From assembly GCA_019095985.1 (NCBI GenBank), contig CM032661.1:37939172-38003171 (forward strand): a DNA stretch of 64,000 bases, given 5' to 3'. This document shows positions 1 to 12,672 of this stretch, one piece after another. The position numbers and the translations under genes are program-made. Source of the DNA: Streblospio benedicti (Eukaryota > Annelida > Polychaeta > Spionida > Spionidae). Positions within the stretch are counted from its first letter, which is position 1. Every line of letters begins with the position of its first letter. Under the pieces are notes generated by a model, which had not been told where the DNA came from, ran no database searches, and saw nothing but the letters and a program-made list of their open reading frames with translations.

Positions 1-109
1 GACATTCATTTAATTTATTAATTACACTTTATTCTTTAAATCGTTAATTAACATCAACATTTTATTCTTTCATTCCGTTTTCTCGACTCCTCAAACTCAA
101 CAATTCTTC

Positions 110-600
110 ACTTCCCAATTGCGCAGAAAAGCTGCGTACTCGTCATTTTGTTATTTACTTTTGAGACACGAAGTTTCATGGTTACTTCCGGTATGGGTTA
201 TAAGGCCCTTTACAATCGCATTTAATGCTAGTTCATACAAAATGGTATAGCACATCACATTGGTGGCTTTCTCGGCGATAAACGTTGGCATATGAATAAT
301 ATGCATCTATTTGGGCCGCGCATTCATTATTTAATGATGAAGTTTGCATGACATTGTTTAGTCTAGTCACTGTTCGTCTGCAATTTAGATTAAGAACAGT
401 CTTTTGCCTATAACTTCGTCAATTACCACGCTAACTAAAATCCGATTACAGATTCATAATCCTCACTCAAAATCCTTTTAGCGAAGTACTTTCCACATAT
501 GGCACACGTTAAATGATACTTGAAAATGACCTTTAAATAATTAAAGTCGTGTTAGTCTAGGATTACCCAGAACTCTGGTGGTGGTGTCACAAGGATATTT
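110..600 (+). repeat. ~480-bp dispersed repeat, copy 1 of an inverted pair
   Basis: The reverse complement of 10830-11290 matches here in order: GCGCAGAAAAGCTGCG, TTATAAGGCC-TTTACAATCGC, ATAACT-CGT-AATT, ATCCGATTACAGATTCATAA, and GATACTTGAAAATGACCTTT. There is no coding potential and no terminal repeats are evident. A partial third copy may lie near 46187-46240 (GCGCAAAAAAGTTGCATACT). Confidence 0.75.
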
Positions 601-2410
601 ACAGCACGTTTTCCTTCTCGAAAGTCATAAGTGGCCAAAACCCACACCACAAAAACAGTATCATATATCCCAAATAAACCTTATTTACAATTTGCGAAAT
701 CATGCACATCTCATGACATACTTATCATATTACCTTAAGTAAAAATTACCTTAAGTAAAAATACATCGTATTTACAGTTTGCGAAATCATGCACGTATCA
801 TAGCAGAGTGAACGGTGCTAACCACAAAAAATTGTTTCACTGTCTTCCACAAATCTGGACAATCTGACAATGCTAAATCCGTCTATGACATTTAGAATTG
901 AGGTGACATCTCACATTAAATCCCATTAAGGACTAGTCTAAGGGGTTCTAAAAATGAAAAATAAAAATCCATGCATTATCATTAAGCTAATTCTATAAAG
1001 CATCAAAGACGTCTGTTCTCACATGTGTAATAAAACTCATCTTCAAAACGTCTTTCTAATTCTACCATCACCAGACCAGGCATTTTTCTATGACGGCCTA
1101 CATGTAACCCAGATACCGTTTCCCATTTAATTAGATTCGATCAAACACCAAGCCCCCTGAGCTGAAATTTAGACTTTTGCACATGAAACACACGCATGGT
1201 GTGAGCACTGAGCAATCAGATGTTCGCACTTGAGGTCTAGTCTAGGAAGATTATCAGTGCTATACAGGGTATTGCTGGGTTTAATATTCTTCACAGTTGC
1301 ATAATTACTTTCAATTTGAAAAGTAGATCATGGTTAACTTGGGGGAGACGAACTAGTTTTCTAGAGTTACTCAGTGGATGATTAGGATATTTTAAGAACC
1401 GATAACTAATATTGGATATGTGTTAATACATCTAAATTATTGACGTAATTTGATGGATATCTGTGATTTTACAACACTGAAAATGTTTACACATTTTGTA
1501 AAAAGGTTAGTATATATGGTAATATTGATCATAAACATAAATCATTATATATAGCCTTCTCTGTTTTTTTCTGATTTATATTTTTATAAATATCTTTATC
1601 TTACAATATCCCAGGCACCCATCTTGTATTTTGGAATTCTTCAATTTGAACGGAAAATAGGGCAATATTCACGCATTTTACTGGAGATACATGTATCTCA
1701 CGGTCATTAACGTGATGATAGCCCGGGGTAAATGTAACATGAAATTTTGAGCATGATCAATTATACTATGGTGGGTTAATGAATCCAACAGTGTTTGACT
1801 CATGACATTATTATATAGAACAACATCTGTGTATATTGTATCCGATGTACGGTAGATATGAGTTCTCTACATTGACTGACCGTCAAATTATAGTGCCATG
1901 TGTGCCCCATATCTTGCTATTATTAACATCGATTATATTTCACCTGAAATGAAGATGAAGAACACTGGAAATATTGAACACATTTTGATATTTTGAATGT
2001 TTCACATGTTGAAAAAATATAGACGATAAAAACCACAATGACTTTTCAAAAAGCGTTCACATGAGGCATATGCGCACACTTATGCTACCCCCTGTGTGGT
2101 AAAAAATGATACGCAAATAGACATATGCTATTGACTAATACATTCAGTTATCAATTGACTGTACACTACTTATTCAGTGCAGCCACTGTGTGCGTGGGTC
2201 AAATAGTCTTCTAACTGACAGTGCGTCCAGTCAATGTTAGGGAGAGCTAATGCCAGAGTCTGGTATAGGTAGTGATGACATGAGTGTTATGATAACTGCC
2301 TCTGGTTGACACATCCGGTGACCATATACGAGCATTCCACGTGGTAGGTCAGAGTAGGCAGGTCATGTTGCCTGAGTGTAGTATATTCCTACCGGTAGAC
2401 GAAAACCTTT
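601..2410. other. Intergenic, no gene seen
   Basis: AT-rich sequence apart from the short duplications near 684-800. I see no open frame of substance, RNA gene or transposon end. Confidence 0.6.
684..800. repeat. Local short duplications
   Basis: ATTTACAATTTGCGAAATCA and ATTTACAGTTTGCGAAATCA lie about 85 bp apart, with TTACCTTAAGTAAAAA twice in tandem between them. Confidence 0.8.
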
Positions 2411-3297
2411 TTTCTATCCATTTAAAGGGGGGCTACAAAGTTTTATAGGGTATGAAAGATTACGATTGTATTTATAATCCCTCTCCCTTAAATAAGTGCT
2501 ACTATTCCAGCCCCCTGTCCCCTCCCCTCCGCCCCCCACCCCACCGGAGGCAAAAAAAAAAGAAAAAAAGGAAACAAATATTTGGTCTAAGGGAATCTCT
2601 TTTACACTGTACACAATGCAGTGTAACAATAACTTGTGATTCGAGTAATATGCTCGAAATAGGGAAGAATAAAACTACACATCCCATTTAAGTTTAGCAT
2701 CAACTAAAAAGAAACATTGTGCTAGAAGTACCCCACATTTTCAAGCCTCCCTCGCCACTGAAAAAAAATTGAATTGAATTGTCAAGCTCTCGCTTCCCCA
2801 CAAACCCTCCAGTGTTAGAGTATTAAGTGTTCTTATTCTCAATCCCTTTGTGCCTAAGTCTCCTTGCTCCTTTGGGCGCGATCGACTTTAAAAGTAAGGT
2901 ACCTTCAGTGTAGATGAAGTTAAAATGGGAACCACTAGTATTTGGATATTGATGTGCTTGAAGTTATACTGATGTGAAATGGGCTCTCAGTGGTCACCAG
3001 TATCAAGTTACAAACCAAATAGCTCAGATGATGCGACTTGTAAAAACGCCCTGCTGGCCGATTGCCTGCATGGAATGAAGTAATTACTAGTCTGTAAGGC
3101 AAAGTGTAGAATTACTGGGGGCTATCTTGACCCCTCATAACCCCATGCCATCCCACGTCACCACACCATTACCATGGACATCTATCTAGATTGCAGGAGT
3201 TACAAAATTAATGGCGTAACAGTCATGTTGAAGGATGCCTACAAGATAGTGGAATAAATGTGTTTTTTCTATGTCTCTGGATGTTTATATTTTGTGT

Positions 3298-3600
3298 GTG
3301 CTTCTAAGGCCGAGTAAGGAGTGTGACTCGTGAGCAAAAGGTTGTATGCTTGACCCCCAAACGGTTGGGATGATGAGTGTTGAGCCAACCCATTCCTAAA
3401 CAGTTGACCACCGCTCCAGTGTACCAACATGTTAAATACGTACAGGTAATGTGAGTGATGAACATGCGGCTATGGTAGAAAACGCTGTATACTCCCGAGG
3501 GAGTTGAAAAACATAATGGTGTGGAAAGAAAGACAAATAGCGGCTGTAGTTGTAACTGTAAAGTAGACAGAGCCAACGGATAGTATACTCATTTACATCC
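3298..3600 (+). mobile_element. tRNA-derived SINE, degenerate copy
   Basis: The order of blocks matches the SINE at 30509: GTGCTTC-GGCCG head, GACTCGTGA, TGAGTGTTGAGC, a TTAAATACGTACAGGT box and GAGGGAGTTGA. The A and B boxes are decayed. Its 3' part runs into a tandemly duplicated MITE. Confidence 0.75.
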
Positions 3601-4066
3601 ATAGGGATATCCAGTTTGTTGGAAAAGAGGTGTGTGTGTGTGGGGGGGGGGGGGGGCGCATTTGAGGGATTTCATGGGTTTCATACACGCGATCGATGGC
3701 GGACTTGCCAAAAACCGCATGAAAATGAAGTATTTTGGTAGGAAAAATGGGGGGTGATTACCCCCTAGATCTGCCCATAACATCTAAGGACAAGCTAAAT
3801 ATGATGCCATCATATGAAAGAAAGACAAATAGTCGATGTAGTTGTAACTGTAAAGTCGACAGATTTACATCCATTTGGGATATCCAGGTTGTTGGAAAAG
3901 AGGTGGGGGGTCGCACTTAATGGATTTCATGAATTTCATATCCGCGATCGATGCCAGACATGCCAAAAAAAAACGCATGAAGATGAAGTGATTTGGTAGG
4001 CAACATGGGGGTGGGGGGTGTCGCCTTCTGGATCTGCCCATAACATCATCTGACAAGCCATCATAT
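3524..4066 (+). repeat. Tandem duplication (~292 + ~251 bp) carrying two copies of the GGCAGATCC-type MITE
   Basis: Unit 1 (3524-3815) and unit 2 (3816-4066) both start GAAAGAAAGACAAATAG and contain GTAGTTGTAACTGTAAAGT, a TTTACATCC box, GTTGGAAAAGAGG and GCGATCGATG, then end at AGATCTGCCCATAACATC / GGATCTGCCCATAACATC. The first unit has an expanded GT/G tract. The start of each unit is the tail of the upstream SINE. Confidence 0.85.
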
Positions 4067-6340
4067 TTTACCCCCCCCACACACCGTTCTCGGTCCACAA
4101 TGAAGACAGCCATCTGTCGGCTGCTGTCACCTCTCTGTCTCATTGAGCCGAGGCCTGTTCCATCCACTCTTCAATAACGGTATCCCATTAGGAGCTCACC
4201 CCGGCGGAAATTGCACGTCCATTATAAGGCAAACACAGGCCTGGTATTGTGTGGACTGGGGTAAACAATCTATAGGGGGACTTTTTCAAATCAAAGACTG
4301 AGACAAGGATTGCTGCATGCTTGGCAAATCACTTCATATGTGTATACCATTAATTTAGCAAACAGCTAGAAAGCTAGTGGGCGGGATTATTATTTATTTT
4401 TTCAAGACTTATAGGATATTGCAGCCTTGCTTGATTTAAATTAGCAGATATACATGTCCATTGGAGGCACAAGTACGGGTAGATCTAGGCCCAGTATTGT
4501 GCAGAGCTTGTAAAACACTCTACATGGTTGTGATTGTCTTGGAGAATTAATTCATATAAATGTACACTGTACTAATCATAGATTTTAATCTGCAACATGA
4601 ACTTCATACAACCATTAGTGGGAAAATTATACCCAGTTTCGTTAAATCTAAATGTAGAGTTGCTCCATAGTAGTAAAGCCCAGTCAGATGCCATGAATGT
4701 TACACATAAAACCTTAATCCCCGACAATTGGTAGGGGATGAGAAAAACACTGAAGGGGAAATTATTCTGGCGTAACAAGAATTCATCTCTTTTGGGAGGA
4801 GGTTTCCCGGTATAATATTCGCTGATTTGATAGTTTATCTTACTTCTGTCTGATAGTATGCATTGGAATTGTTATGAAAATTTATATTTTACACAGCGTT
4901 ATTACATTTATCCCGTTTATTGTTTAACATCAACTGCATCGTTCTATCCATTTTGAATGTTCATGTGATGCGCATGCAGTAGTTGAAAGCGAGCCATACA
5001 TAATGCCGTAAGTCCTGGTTCTGACTGGGTAACAATTTTACCTCGGTTCTATTTGATCATGCATGTACATGCACACATATATTTTATATTGAAACTATCA
5101 AAGGAAATAAAAATATCTGATGTAGGGACAACTCCCCAGTGGTCATTTGTGACTACAAAATGTGTACATGAAAAATGACAAAAACTCACTACTGCATTGT
5201 TTTAAAAAAATCCAGTACTGTCTGACACTAGAATTGAAGAAGTATATCTGTGTATGTGGACTTGATTCGCATATAGATCAACTTTTAACAATGTTTAAAG
5301 TTTGGTGCCTAAAGCTTTACATAGAAATCTGACTGTCTGTGTAGGAGTTACAGTACATTATCAATCATGCACACCAGAGCCGTTGAATATTCATGAGGGT
5401 TTTGCATGTTTAAGCCAACATTTACTGCTTCAAGTATTAAGACCCCGAATGCGCTGAGTGAGTACTGTAGAACTGTCAGCAGTGGGCAGCAATTCGTCTA
5501 AACATGGACAGTAGCAAAGCTGGCTAATCCTTACAAGTTCTGGACGCACTATTTAAAAGAGTACGGCAAAACCTTGTTTTGAGAACACTTCATTAAACGA
5601 GAGTTTATGAGAGTACTTCATTCATAGATAGATTAAGAGATTTTAAGTACGACTTTTTCATAAATAGATTAAAAGAGAGACGTTTCCATTCTCCAGCTGC
5701 TATACACTGTTACTGAATATGTTTCACAAATGGAAACTTTCTCTACTGCCGGACTCCTTACAGTGGCACCAACACTACGCTATACTGTTAAATCATTACA
5801 TATCATTTAGACACGTGGCGTCGTGGTCACAGGCACGTGCATGTGCAGATGTTGTCAAATCAAACACACTGTTGAAAGAATTGTAGATGAAATGTTTGCA
5901 TCCAATCCATTGTTGCAGTGCCTTTAGAACACGAACACGTGGAATAAGCCCCAGTCTGACAGTCGCGAATGTTCATCCCCGATTGTTAACTGTGCAGTAG
6001 CCGATGAGAAATAGATATGAGGAAAATTGATCACATCTTTTGAAATACATTGGTGTCAAAACAAACTGTGGGTATTAACCATGGATACACTAAACACTTC
6101 GAACGACTCGGCTTGAATGTGTGTGTCTGTCTGACCCCAGACTTGTTGTATAAGAGCAGATAAAAATAGAGTAGACCAGACATTACATGATGTGCACCCA
6201 TTTGATAGATGTTCTTTGCAATAAAGGTGTGAATGCATCATTGTGATAATACTGCAATGACGTAAGACCGCTTCCTAACATGAAAAATGTGCATTTATAG
6301 AAAGTATGTGACGGAATTAAATGTAATTTCTCACACCTCT
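4067..6340. other. Intergenic, no gene seen
   Basis: Only short chance frames. A single copy of the AGTCTGACAGTCGCGAATGT motif lies at about 5950-5980, and AAACCTTGTTTTGAGAACAC (5568) may be a worn pogo-like end. Confidence 0.55.
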
Positions 6341-6405
6341 CATAGACAGATCCAGTGAAGATGACAGGGAAAGCAAATCCCCCAACCACCACCCCGTTTC
6401 CAGCA
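6341..6405. mobile_element. Fragment of a GGCAGATCC MITE
   Basis: CATAGACAGATCCAGTGAAG followed within 60 bp by CACCACCCCGTTTCCA; the right TIR is lost. Confidence 0.45.
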
Positions 6406-6674
6406 AAACACATAATTTTCATTTTTTTTCATGACCACTATCAATCGTGCATTCACAACACATGAAATCGTTTGATTTATCTAAAATCTGGATATGCCAA
6501 TGCCTCTACCTACCAATTCATTCAACTAAACCCCCAATTTCACATAGCCGATGTTAGCTGCAGATGCTCAAGAAGACATCAGAAGCTTAAAGTTATTTCA
6601 AGGTGGGCGTGGGTGTTCCAGCCTCAAATTTGGAGTGATCTGGCTGGTTGGGTTGGGAATGGCGCTCCTCTGGG

Positions 6675-6775
6675 TCTTTTACAATACAATACACTCACTA
6701 CAATACAATACAATATATTACAATACAATATAATACAATACAATACAATTTATACAGCGTAATTCCACTAAATGT
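6675..6775 (-). repeat. 3' tail of the CR1/L2-like LINE: CGCTGTATAAATTGTA then (ATTGT)n
   Basis: Read on the minus strand, the sequence after the LINE stop reaches a GCTGTATAAA-type box and then an ATTGT/TTGTA microsatellite. This is the usual 3' terminus of CR1/L2-type LINEs, which end in short tandem repeats rather than poly(A). It fixes the 3' end of the insertion at about 6675. Confidence 0.75.
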
Positions 6776-7440
6776 TCATGTACGCTTGTAGGGTTCCTTA
6801 AACATATGGTGCTTTAGTTGGGATTTAAAAGATACAAGAGTTTTTGATTGTCGAATGGACCGTGGAAGTTTATCCCATAATTTAGGTGCTACTGTTTTAA
6901 ATGCTCTAACATAATAAGACTTGCTTCTTGATCTAAATTATTTAAGCAATCGGTTATTTGATGACCGCAGTAATCTGGGTGGTGAGTATGGTTGTAAGAG
7001 TTCAGACAGGTAATATGGTGCAAGTCCAGTGAGACATTTGAAAGTAAGTGTTAGAATCTTGAAAATTATGCATTGCTTGACAGGGAGCCAGTGAAGGCTT
7101 TTCAAAACAGGAGTTACATGTTCATGCTTTTTCGTTAGAGTTAGGATACGTGCAGCAGTGTTATGAACACGCTGTTCACGTTGGATTTGACAGTCGGGTA
7201 AACCATAAAGAAGTGAATTTCCATTATCAAGGCGAGAACTGATGAAGGCATGAACAATTTTCTCAGAAGCTTCCATTGTGAGAAACTTCCTAATCTGTCC
7301 AATACGACGAAGATGCCAATTGCAAGATTTAATAAGGGCAGCCACGTAAGGTTGAAGTGTCATGTTTTGGTCAAAAGTAGCCCCTAAATTACGAGCAGTG
7401 AATGTTGGTGTGATATTAGTTTTGCGCTTAGCTGGGGCCC
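6776..7440 (-). mobile_element. LINE 3' end, CR1/L2-like: C-terminal part of the reverse transcriptase
   Basis: The minus-strand protein matches the RT thumb and C-terminus of the CR1/L2 group: ARNLGATFD, HAFISSRLDNGNSLLYGLP, RVHNTAARI, SLHWLPVKQCIIFKILTL, then GLAPYYLSELL and PPRLLRSS. The frame meets one in-frame TAA at 6938-6940, then stays in the same frame through SYYVRAFKTVAPKLWDKLP to a natural TGA at 6776-6778. Apart from that stop the fragment is clean, so it is a moderately young 5'-truncated copy. Recognisable protein starts near 7440; upstream of that the match is lost. Confidence 0.88.
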
Positions 7441-8820
7441 CGTCTGCTGCATGGTGTGGATGTATGGTTGGCAAATGAAACCATAGGTGCCGCCACTGCC
7501 GTTACCAATCTGAAGCAATGAAACCTTAGGACACAGAATCATCTGTTCCAACAGTTGGGTTATGCACGATGCTTCAAAATTAAAGCTGTCTTCATGTAGG
7601 AAATAACACAGTTCTGACTGGGTCTGACCCAAAAATAATAGTTATCACTTCTCTAGAGAATGATTTTGATGTTTTCCTGCTCTTGGTCTCCCATTTTGGA
7701 TGATTCAGCTGTTGATTTGGAACATGTCTTTGCTGATCCAGGTCCTCTGGGTGGGTGGGGGGGGGCTAAGTTGATCACCATAAGGTCTGTTCTGCTTAAT
7801 GTGACATTGCTGACGATGTTCATAAGCAGTTCCAGTACTATGGTGTGCTATTTCCGAATGGTCCCATAAGCCTGCTCTTTCATCCAATCCACCAGAGGCC
7901 ACAGACCGTTATTGACTATCGTATTCATGTTGGCCACAAAATATGCGCACGAGGCACCATAAAGGGGCTGATAATGATGTTTTCTAATTTATTGTGTCTA
8001 AGGGGTGTGTGGTAGGAGGGTAGATGAATTCTATTTCAACTTAACTAACCTTATATTGTACGAAATTCTGTGACTATTAGAAACAAGCCTAATATTTGTC
8101 TATAAGGTTCTGCTGATTTGAATTTTGAATTTATGAAAAACTAGATTCTTAATATGTAGCGAAACACCGCTCTTTAGTCATCACCTTACAAATAGGGACA
8201 CTTGTGTTACGTGAACTCTTCCCTATTTGAGAGCACATTCCCCTATGCTTCCATTAGTGTCCCAATTAACGAGGTTTTACCGTATTAATATACACACCAT
8301 GTACATAATCATCAACACTCTGCAATTTGTTATAATTTGCCTGTCTGCATTTACATGTAGGTATTCATTAATGCAATTCTTGTTCATTAGAGGAAGGACA
8401 TCCATGTACTCATTTACCAGGATTATATCTTTCCAGAAATTTAGTCGGTCTGCACTTAGCCACCAATTTTCACGTAAGACAGAAGGTGTTAGCGGCCACT
8501 TCAACTAATGGCACCAAGGCAGAAACTACTTTCAGCCAGTTGGGCTAATTCTAGACTTATTAGATGACTTATTAGACTTATTAGATGACTGAGAACATTC
8601 ATCTATGTACCGGTTATTAAAGTGTAAGCAGTATGTTCAACTATATGTATATGCAGATTGAGTGATTATACAAACACCGATATATTCACCGGTCCCGACA
8701 GTCTTATGCCCCAGTCTGACATTCACGAATGTTCACCACCAACTTGTACTTTTGGGTAGAAGACAGTTGTGCTGGTGGGACATACGACCCTGTCTACACG
8801 AGATGAAGAAAAAAAAGGTG

Positions 8821-8886
8821 AGATCGCACGTACAAAACCCATGAAATCCCCAACCCCACCCCGTTTCCAAAAACCTGGATCTGCCA
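8821..8886. mobile_element. Right half of a GGCAGATCC MITE
   Basis: CGCACGTACAAAACCCATGA to AAAAACCTGGATCTGCC; the left end is missing. Confidence 0.7.
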
Positions 8887-9190
8887 TTGAATATGTGTCA
8901 GTTAACGACGTGTAAAGATTCAGCTTCAATATCCGTGACTTTTCCGTCCTAGTTTTTTTTCCATGCACGTGTGCGCTTGCCCATCTTTCAATGAATCAGG
9001 CTACGTTACATGACAGAGTGTTTGATGACGTTGGACCTAGTACTAAGACGCATGCATTAATTACTGTGTTCTCGTGCTTTCATCGGGGCAACATGCAGTA
9101 GCGGATGGTTGCTGCGTGCACACACGTGTAAAGTAGACGTGTCTGCATTATCATTAGTTTCAGTTTCAGTTTAGATGAAGCAAATTAGTA

Positions 9191-9352
9191 CAGCAGAACT
9201 TCTAATAGAGACCACCTCTGTAAACGAACAATTTTTCATGGTCCCAAACGTTCATAAAGCGACCAAAATGAACCTCCTTTTTAAACACCACCTCTCTATT
9301 GAGACCACTTGAGGTTAATCCCATGGATGATCCCAATCGAGAGGTTCTACTG
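9191..9352. mobile_element. MITE with CAGTAGAACCTCT ends (pogo/Tigger-like termini)
   Basis: CAGCAGAACTTCTAATAGAG at the left and ATCGAGAGGTTCTACTG at the right are inverted repeats. The interior repeats the phrase GAGACCACCTC in both senses. Ends of the form CAGTNGAACCTC are typical of pogo/Tigger transposons; the superfamily is inferred from the ends alone. Confidence 0.75.
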
Positions 9353-9857
9353 TTGAATGAAGAAAGTAAGTTTAAGGGGGGGGGGATATCGTCGCTGCCT
9401 TGTCTTAAACCTTAACACTGCCATTACACGTCCACGTATCGCATTTAGCTTATAGAGCTCTGATATATGACAATGGGGAAAACTGTGTGATACTTATGTT
9501 ATGTTACTAGAATTATTGTCTTCTTTCTTGTCTCTTTATGTTAAGATTTAACTGAATGGATTTCATAACATATACGTGACACATATACGATTGCATAATA
9601 AAGAAATCCACATAAACAGGAGAAAATGAATGAGACAACTATTTTAACATGAAACAAACTACGGAACACAAATATATATTAGTGTTTTATAAGGTTACTG
9701 TGTTCCTGTGATTAGTACATTCAGCGTACATGTTGTACGTATGGGTTCGTTAATTATGCAGTAGACAACATCGTATAAATTAAACATTACATTGAATTGG
9801 TTTAATATGATATCTGTCATCTTCCATGATGATATGTTCATTCCAACTGTAATTTCA

Positions 9858-10203
9858 TTTAAAGCTACCAACTCTTACATTTAGGAGACTACGTTTAATA
9901 AACGTCTAATACTACGTAATCATATATGATTGAGGTTTACAAAAAATGAGGGACAAATACGATCCAGATGTTGGAAGTGTTTTGATCAAGGATGAATGTA
10001 TTACCAGGGGCCATCAGTTTAAACTATTTAAGACAAGAGCAAATTCAATTTTGAGGATAAACTCATTTGCCATAAGAGTGGTACAAACCTGGAATGATCT
10101 ACCAGAATTAGTAGTGATAGCACCTAGTATTCATTCATTTGAGACAAGACTGGTAAACACTGGGGCAGCCAGACATTGTACTAGGACTATAAAGCTGAGC
10201 TAG
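9858..10203 (+). mobile_element. LINE 3'-terminal fragment (Jockey/CR1-type RT C-terminus)
   Basis: The frame from 9946 reads MRDKYDPDVGSVLIKDE, then TRGHQFKLFKTRANSILRINSFAIRVVQTWNDLPELVV and APSIHSFETRL. This is the conserved C-terminal tail of many Jockey-superfamily LINE polyproteins. Just upstream, LKLPTLTFRRLR (from 9858) and MIEVYK (from about 9928) belong to the same domain but sit in other frames. They are separated by a ~29-bp insertion that partly duplicates its flank, and by a small length change in the A-run just before 9946. The element is a dead 5'-truncated copy. The exact clade is not certain. Confidence 0.8.
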
Positions 10204-10829
10204 AGAAAACCGGAAGCGACACGAGAGTTCATCTAGCCAGTGACAATGAAGATCTGGATATAGAGGCAACATATAGTCTGTGTACAATACAGGATCTATA
10301 TAAATCTATGTGAAACTATACCAGTAATGCATTGGTCCCGCAGTAGTCCTACACCAATCCCTCAATGATCCAGCATCAATCCTGCTAAGCCAGGATTGTC
10401 CGTACAACGCTGATAATGGCTTATACAAAAATGTAAACTTGGACAAATGTTCACTTAAACCTAGCAAAGAAAGGAAATACTAAATCATTGATCGCAAAAG
10501 TACTGACAATTATTTGCAGGTTGACCACACAAATATGTTTCATGCCCGCTTATTCAATTAAGCTAGTAACATTAGTAGGTTGTATATTTGACGCATGTGT
10601 TGGTAATTGCAAATCAGTAATTAGATATGATGAAAAACGCACATATAATCTTTTAACAACATAGCGGTGAAATGAATAAGCCCTATATTAGAGAATTGCT
10701 CATTGTTTGCTACTGATTGTAAATTCACTACTGGCAATTTGATTAACAAATAAAATAAACTTCAATTCACCACTTTCAGGAACGAACATTCGATGTAAAT
10801 ATTTCTGCGACACAATCAAAGTTGCCAAT

Positions 10830-11290
10830 GTGAGTTCTCGGTAAATCTAGACTAACTCAACTTTGAAATATTTAAAGGTCATTTTCAAGTATCATTCATC
10901 GTAAACCACGTGTGGAAACTACTAACCTATTAGGATTTCAAGTAAAGCTTATGAATCTGTAATCGGATTCTAGTTCGCATGAAAATTAACGGAGTTATGG
11001 GCAAAAGACAGGTCTTCATCAAATTTGCAGACGCCCGTGATTGGAGCAAAGTTGGGAACTCCACTATCATGAAGAATGCACTCCTCAGATAGATGTATTT
11101 ACTTCATTTCCCAACGTTTATCAGTGTAACAGCCATCCGTATTATGCACAATACACATTTGAATGATAAAGAAATAAATGCGATTGTAAATGGCCTTATA
11201 ACATACACAGGACGTACCCATGAAAATATGTGTTTCAAAATAAAATGATAAAAGACGAGTGCGCAGCTTTTCTGCGCTACTTGGAAATGA
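10830..11290 (-). repeat. ~480-bp dispersed repeat, copy 2 (inverted)
   Basis: Partner of 110-600, in reverse orientation and about 10.5 kb away. Blocks are well conserved, with indels between them. Class unknown. Confidence 0.75.
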
Positions 11291-11516
11291 AGAATGAATG
11301 CTAATTATGTACGCCTACAAGGCCAATTTGACTTTCACGAGTCCTGGTATTTTGCCTGCTGAACTCAAATCTGTTCTCAGTTTGGTTAGTTTGCCTGTCG
11401 CCCACCAGTCTATTGGCTGCAATTCAGAGTCAGTAAATACGAATGTATAATTGTGAGCAGTTTTTTTTTATTATGCAAACATACTAGTAGAATATTTTCG
11501 TGGGATGTGTGCACTG

Positions 11517-11790
11517 TATGCTTCGGTGGCCGAATGCATAGGGAGTTGGACAGAAGGTCTTGGGTTCGATTCCGGTCAGGTCTGGCGGTGGGTGTTGAGC
11601 AAACTTATCCCTAACAGATTTCACACTGCCCTGTGATACCAACACGTTAAATAGGTACAGGTCAGACGAGTGAACGCAAATGGGAGTGATAAGCACGTCT
11701 GCGCTATGCTGATGTGGTGCTGTGTAAAGTTGTGAAAGCAAAATACTTGGATCATAACTAAACACCACCACATTTACATTTTACACATTA
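11517..11790 (+). mobile_element. tRNA-derived SINE copy
   Basis: Head GCTTCGGTGGCCGAATGCAT with B box GGGTTCGATTCC at 11562-11573, then GGTGGGTGTTGAGCAAAC and AAATAGGTACAGGTC as in the 30509 copy. Confidence 0.85.
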
Positions 11791-11906
11791 CATAATTTTA
11801 GAAAATATAAGTGAAACTGGTCTTTATAAGGTAATGGCTATCATTTTGTGTTGTTTTCTTCAGGTACAGGCGGCCGTAAATAAATGTTACGGATCACATT
11901 TTAGAG

Positions 11907-12006
11907 NNNNNNNNNNNNNNNNNNNNNNNNNNNNNNNNNNNNNNNNNNNNNNNNNNNNNNNNNNNNNNNNNNNNNNNNNNNNNNNNNNNNNNNNNNNNNN
12001 NNNNNN
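11907..12006. other. Assembly gap (100 N)
   Basis: Exactly 100 unknown bases, the usual placeholder for a gap of unknown size. The ~4-kb duplicated segment begins at the very base after it, so the left boundary of that copy cannot be seen. Confidence 0.99.
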
Positions 12007-12210
12007 CTGTTTACATGTATAGTATTTCACTGTACATGAAATTTAAAAATTGACTCAGAGCACTAATAAATAGATGTTGCACCAACGAGTGTACATTAAT
12101 GTAGCATCCTTGGTTTGTTCCCCAGCAGGCCGGCCCCCGCTGGATACACAAAATGAATACATCAATAACCAAAGTAACTGAATAAATGAATGTGCTTAAT
12201 CACATGAATA

Positions 12211-12290
12211 TTCGGACTAATGGGCCTTCGGACCAATGGGCCTTCGGACTAATGGGCCTTCGGACTAATGGGCCTTCGTACTAATGGGCA
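12211..12290. repeat. 16-bp minisatellite, ~5 units (GGACTAATGGGCCTTC), copy A
   Basis: Five successive 16-base units with one or two substitutions, for example GGACCAATGGGCCTTC as the second unit. Confidence 0.9.
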
Positions 12291-12515
12291 GTCCCCACCA
12301 TGTGGTAACCCCCTCCCCTTGTTGTACTATAAATAATAGTCTGAAGTTAAACCTCGTGATTCTCATCTGACTGGGACTTCCGGAAGCAAACACAAAGCCC
12401 CACAAACTTATCAAAAACACATTCACTGCCTTCATGTTTGGCCCTGTAGTTGGCATATTGTTTGACACATTGGCAATAATATCATTGATGGATGAGTAGA
12501 ATGCATAAAAACTCA

Positions 12516-12672
12516 TTTAAGACCACCCACGTTTTGAGTACTTCCAACGGAAACTTGGTCTCTTTATGAAGGTCTTCGATGACTATTTCATAAGGCTTGG
12601 CACCATCAGAGAATGGTCTTAATATAGAGTGGTCTCTTTTATAGAGGTGGTGTTATTAGGAAGTTCCACTGT
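12516..12672. mobile_element. AGAACCTCT-type MITE in copy A (paired with 23768-23937 in copy B)
   Basis: TTAAGACCACCCACGTTTTG to TTAGGAAGTTCCACTG, with TGGTCTCTTTATGAAGGTC inside. It is present at the same position in both 4-kb copies, so it was there before they separated. Confidence 0.65.

Noticed and set aside
2414-2691. Overlapping frames around 2.5 kb
   Set aside because: They cross a C-run followed by an A-run and have no support on either strand.
7727-7770. TGATCCAGGTCC followed by a G-run, as a further GGCAGATCC MITE
   Set aside because: Only a few bases of one end match and no second end was found.
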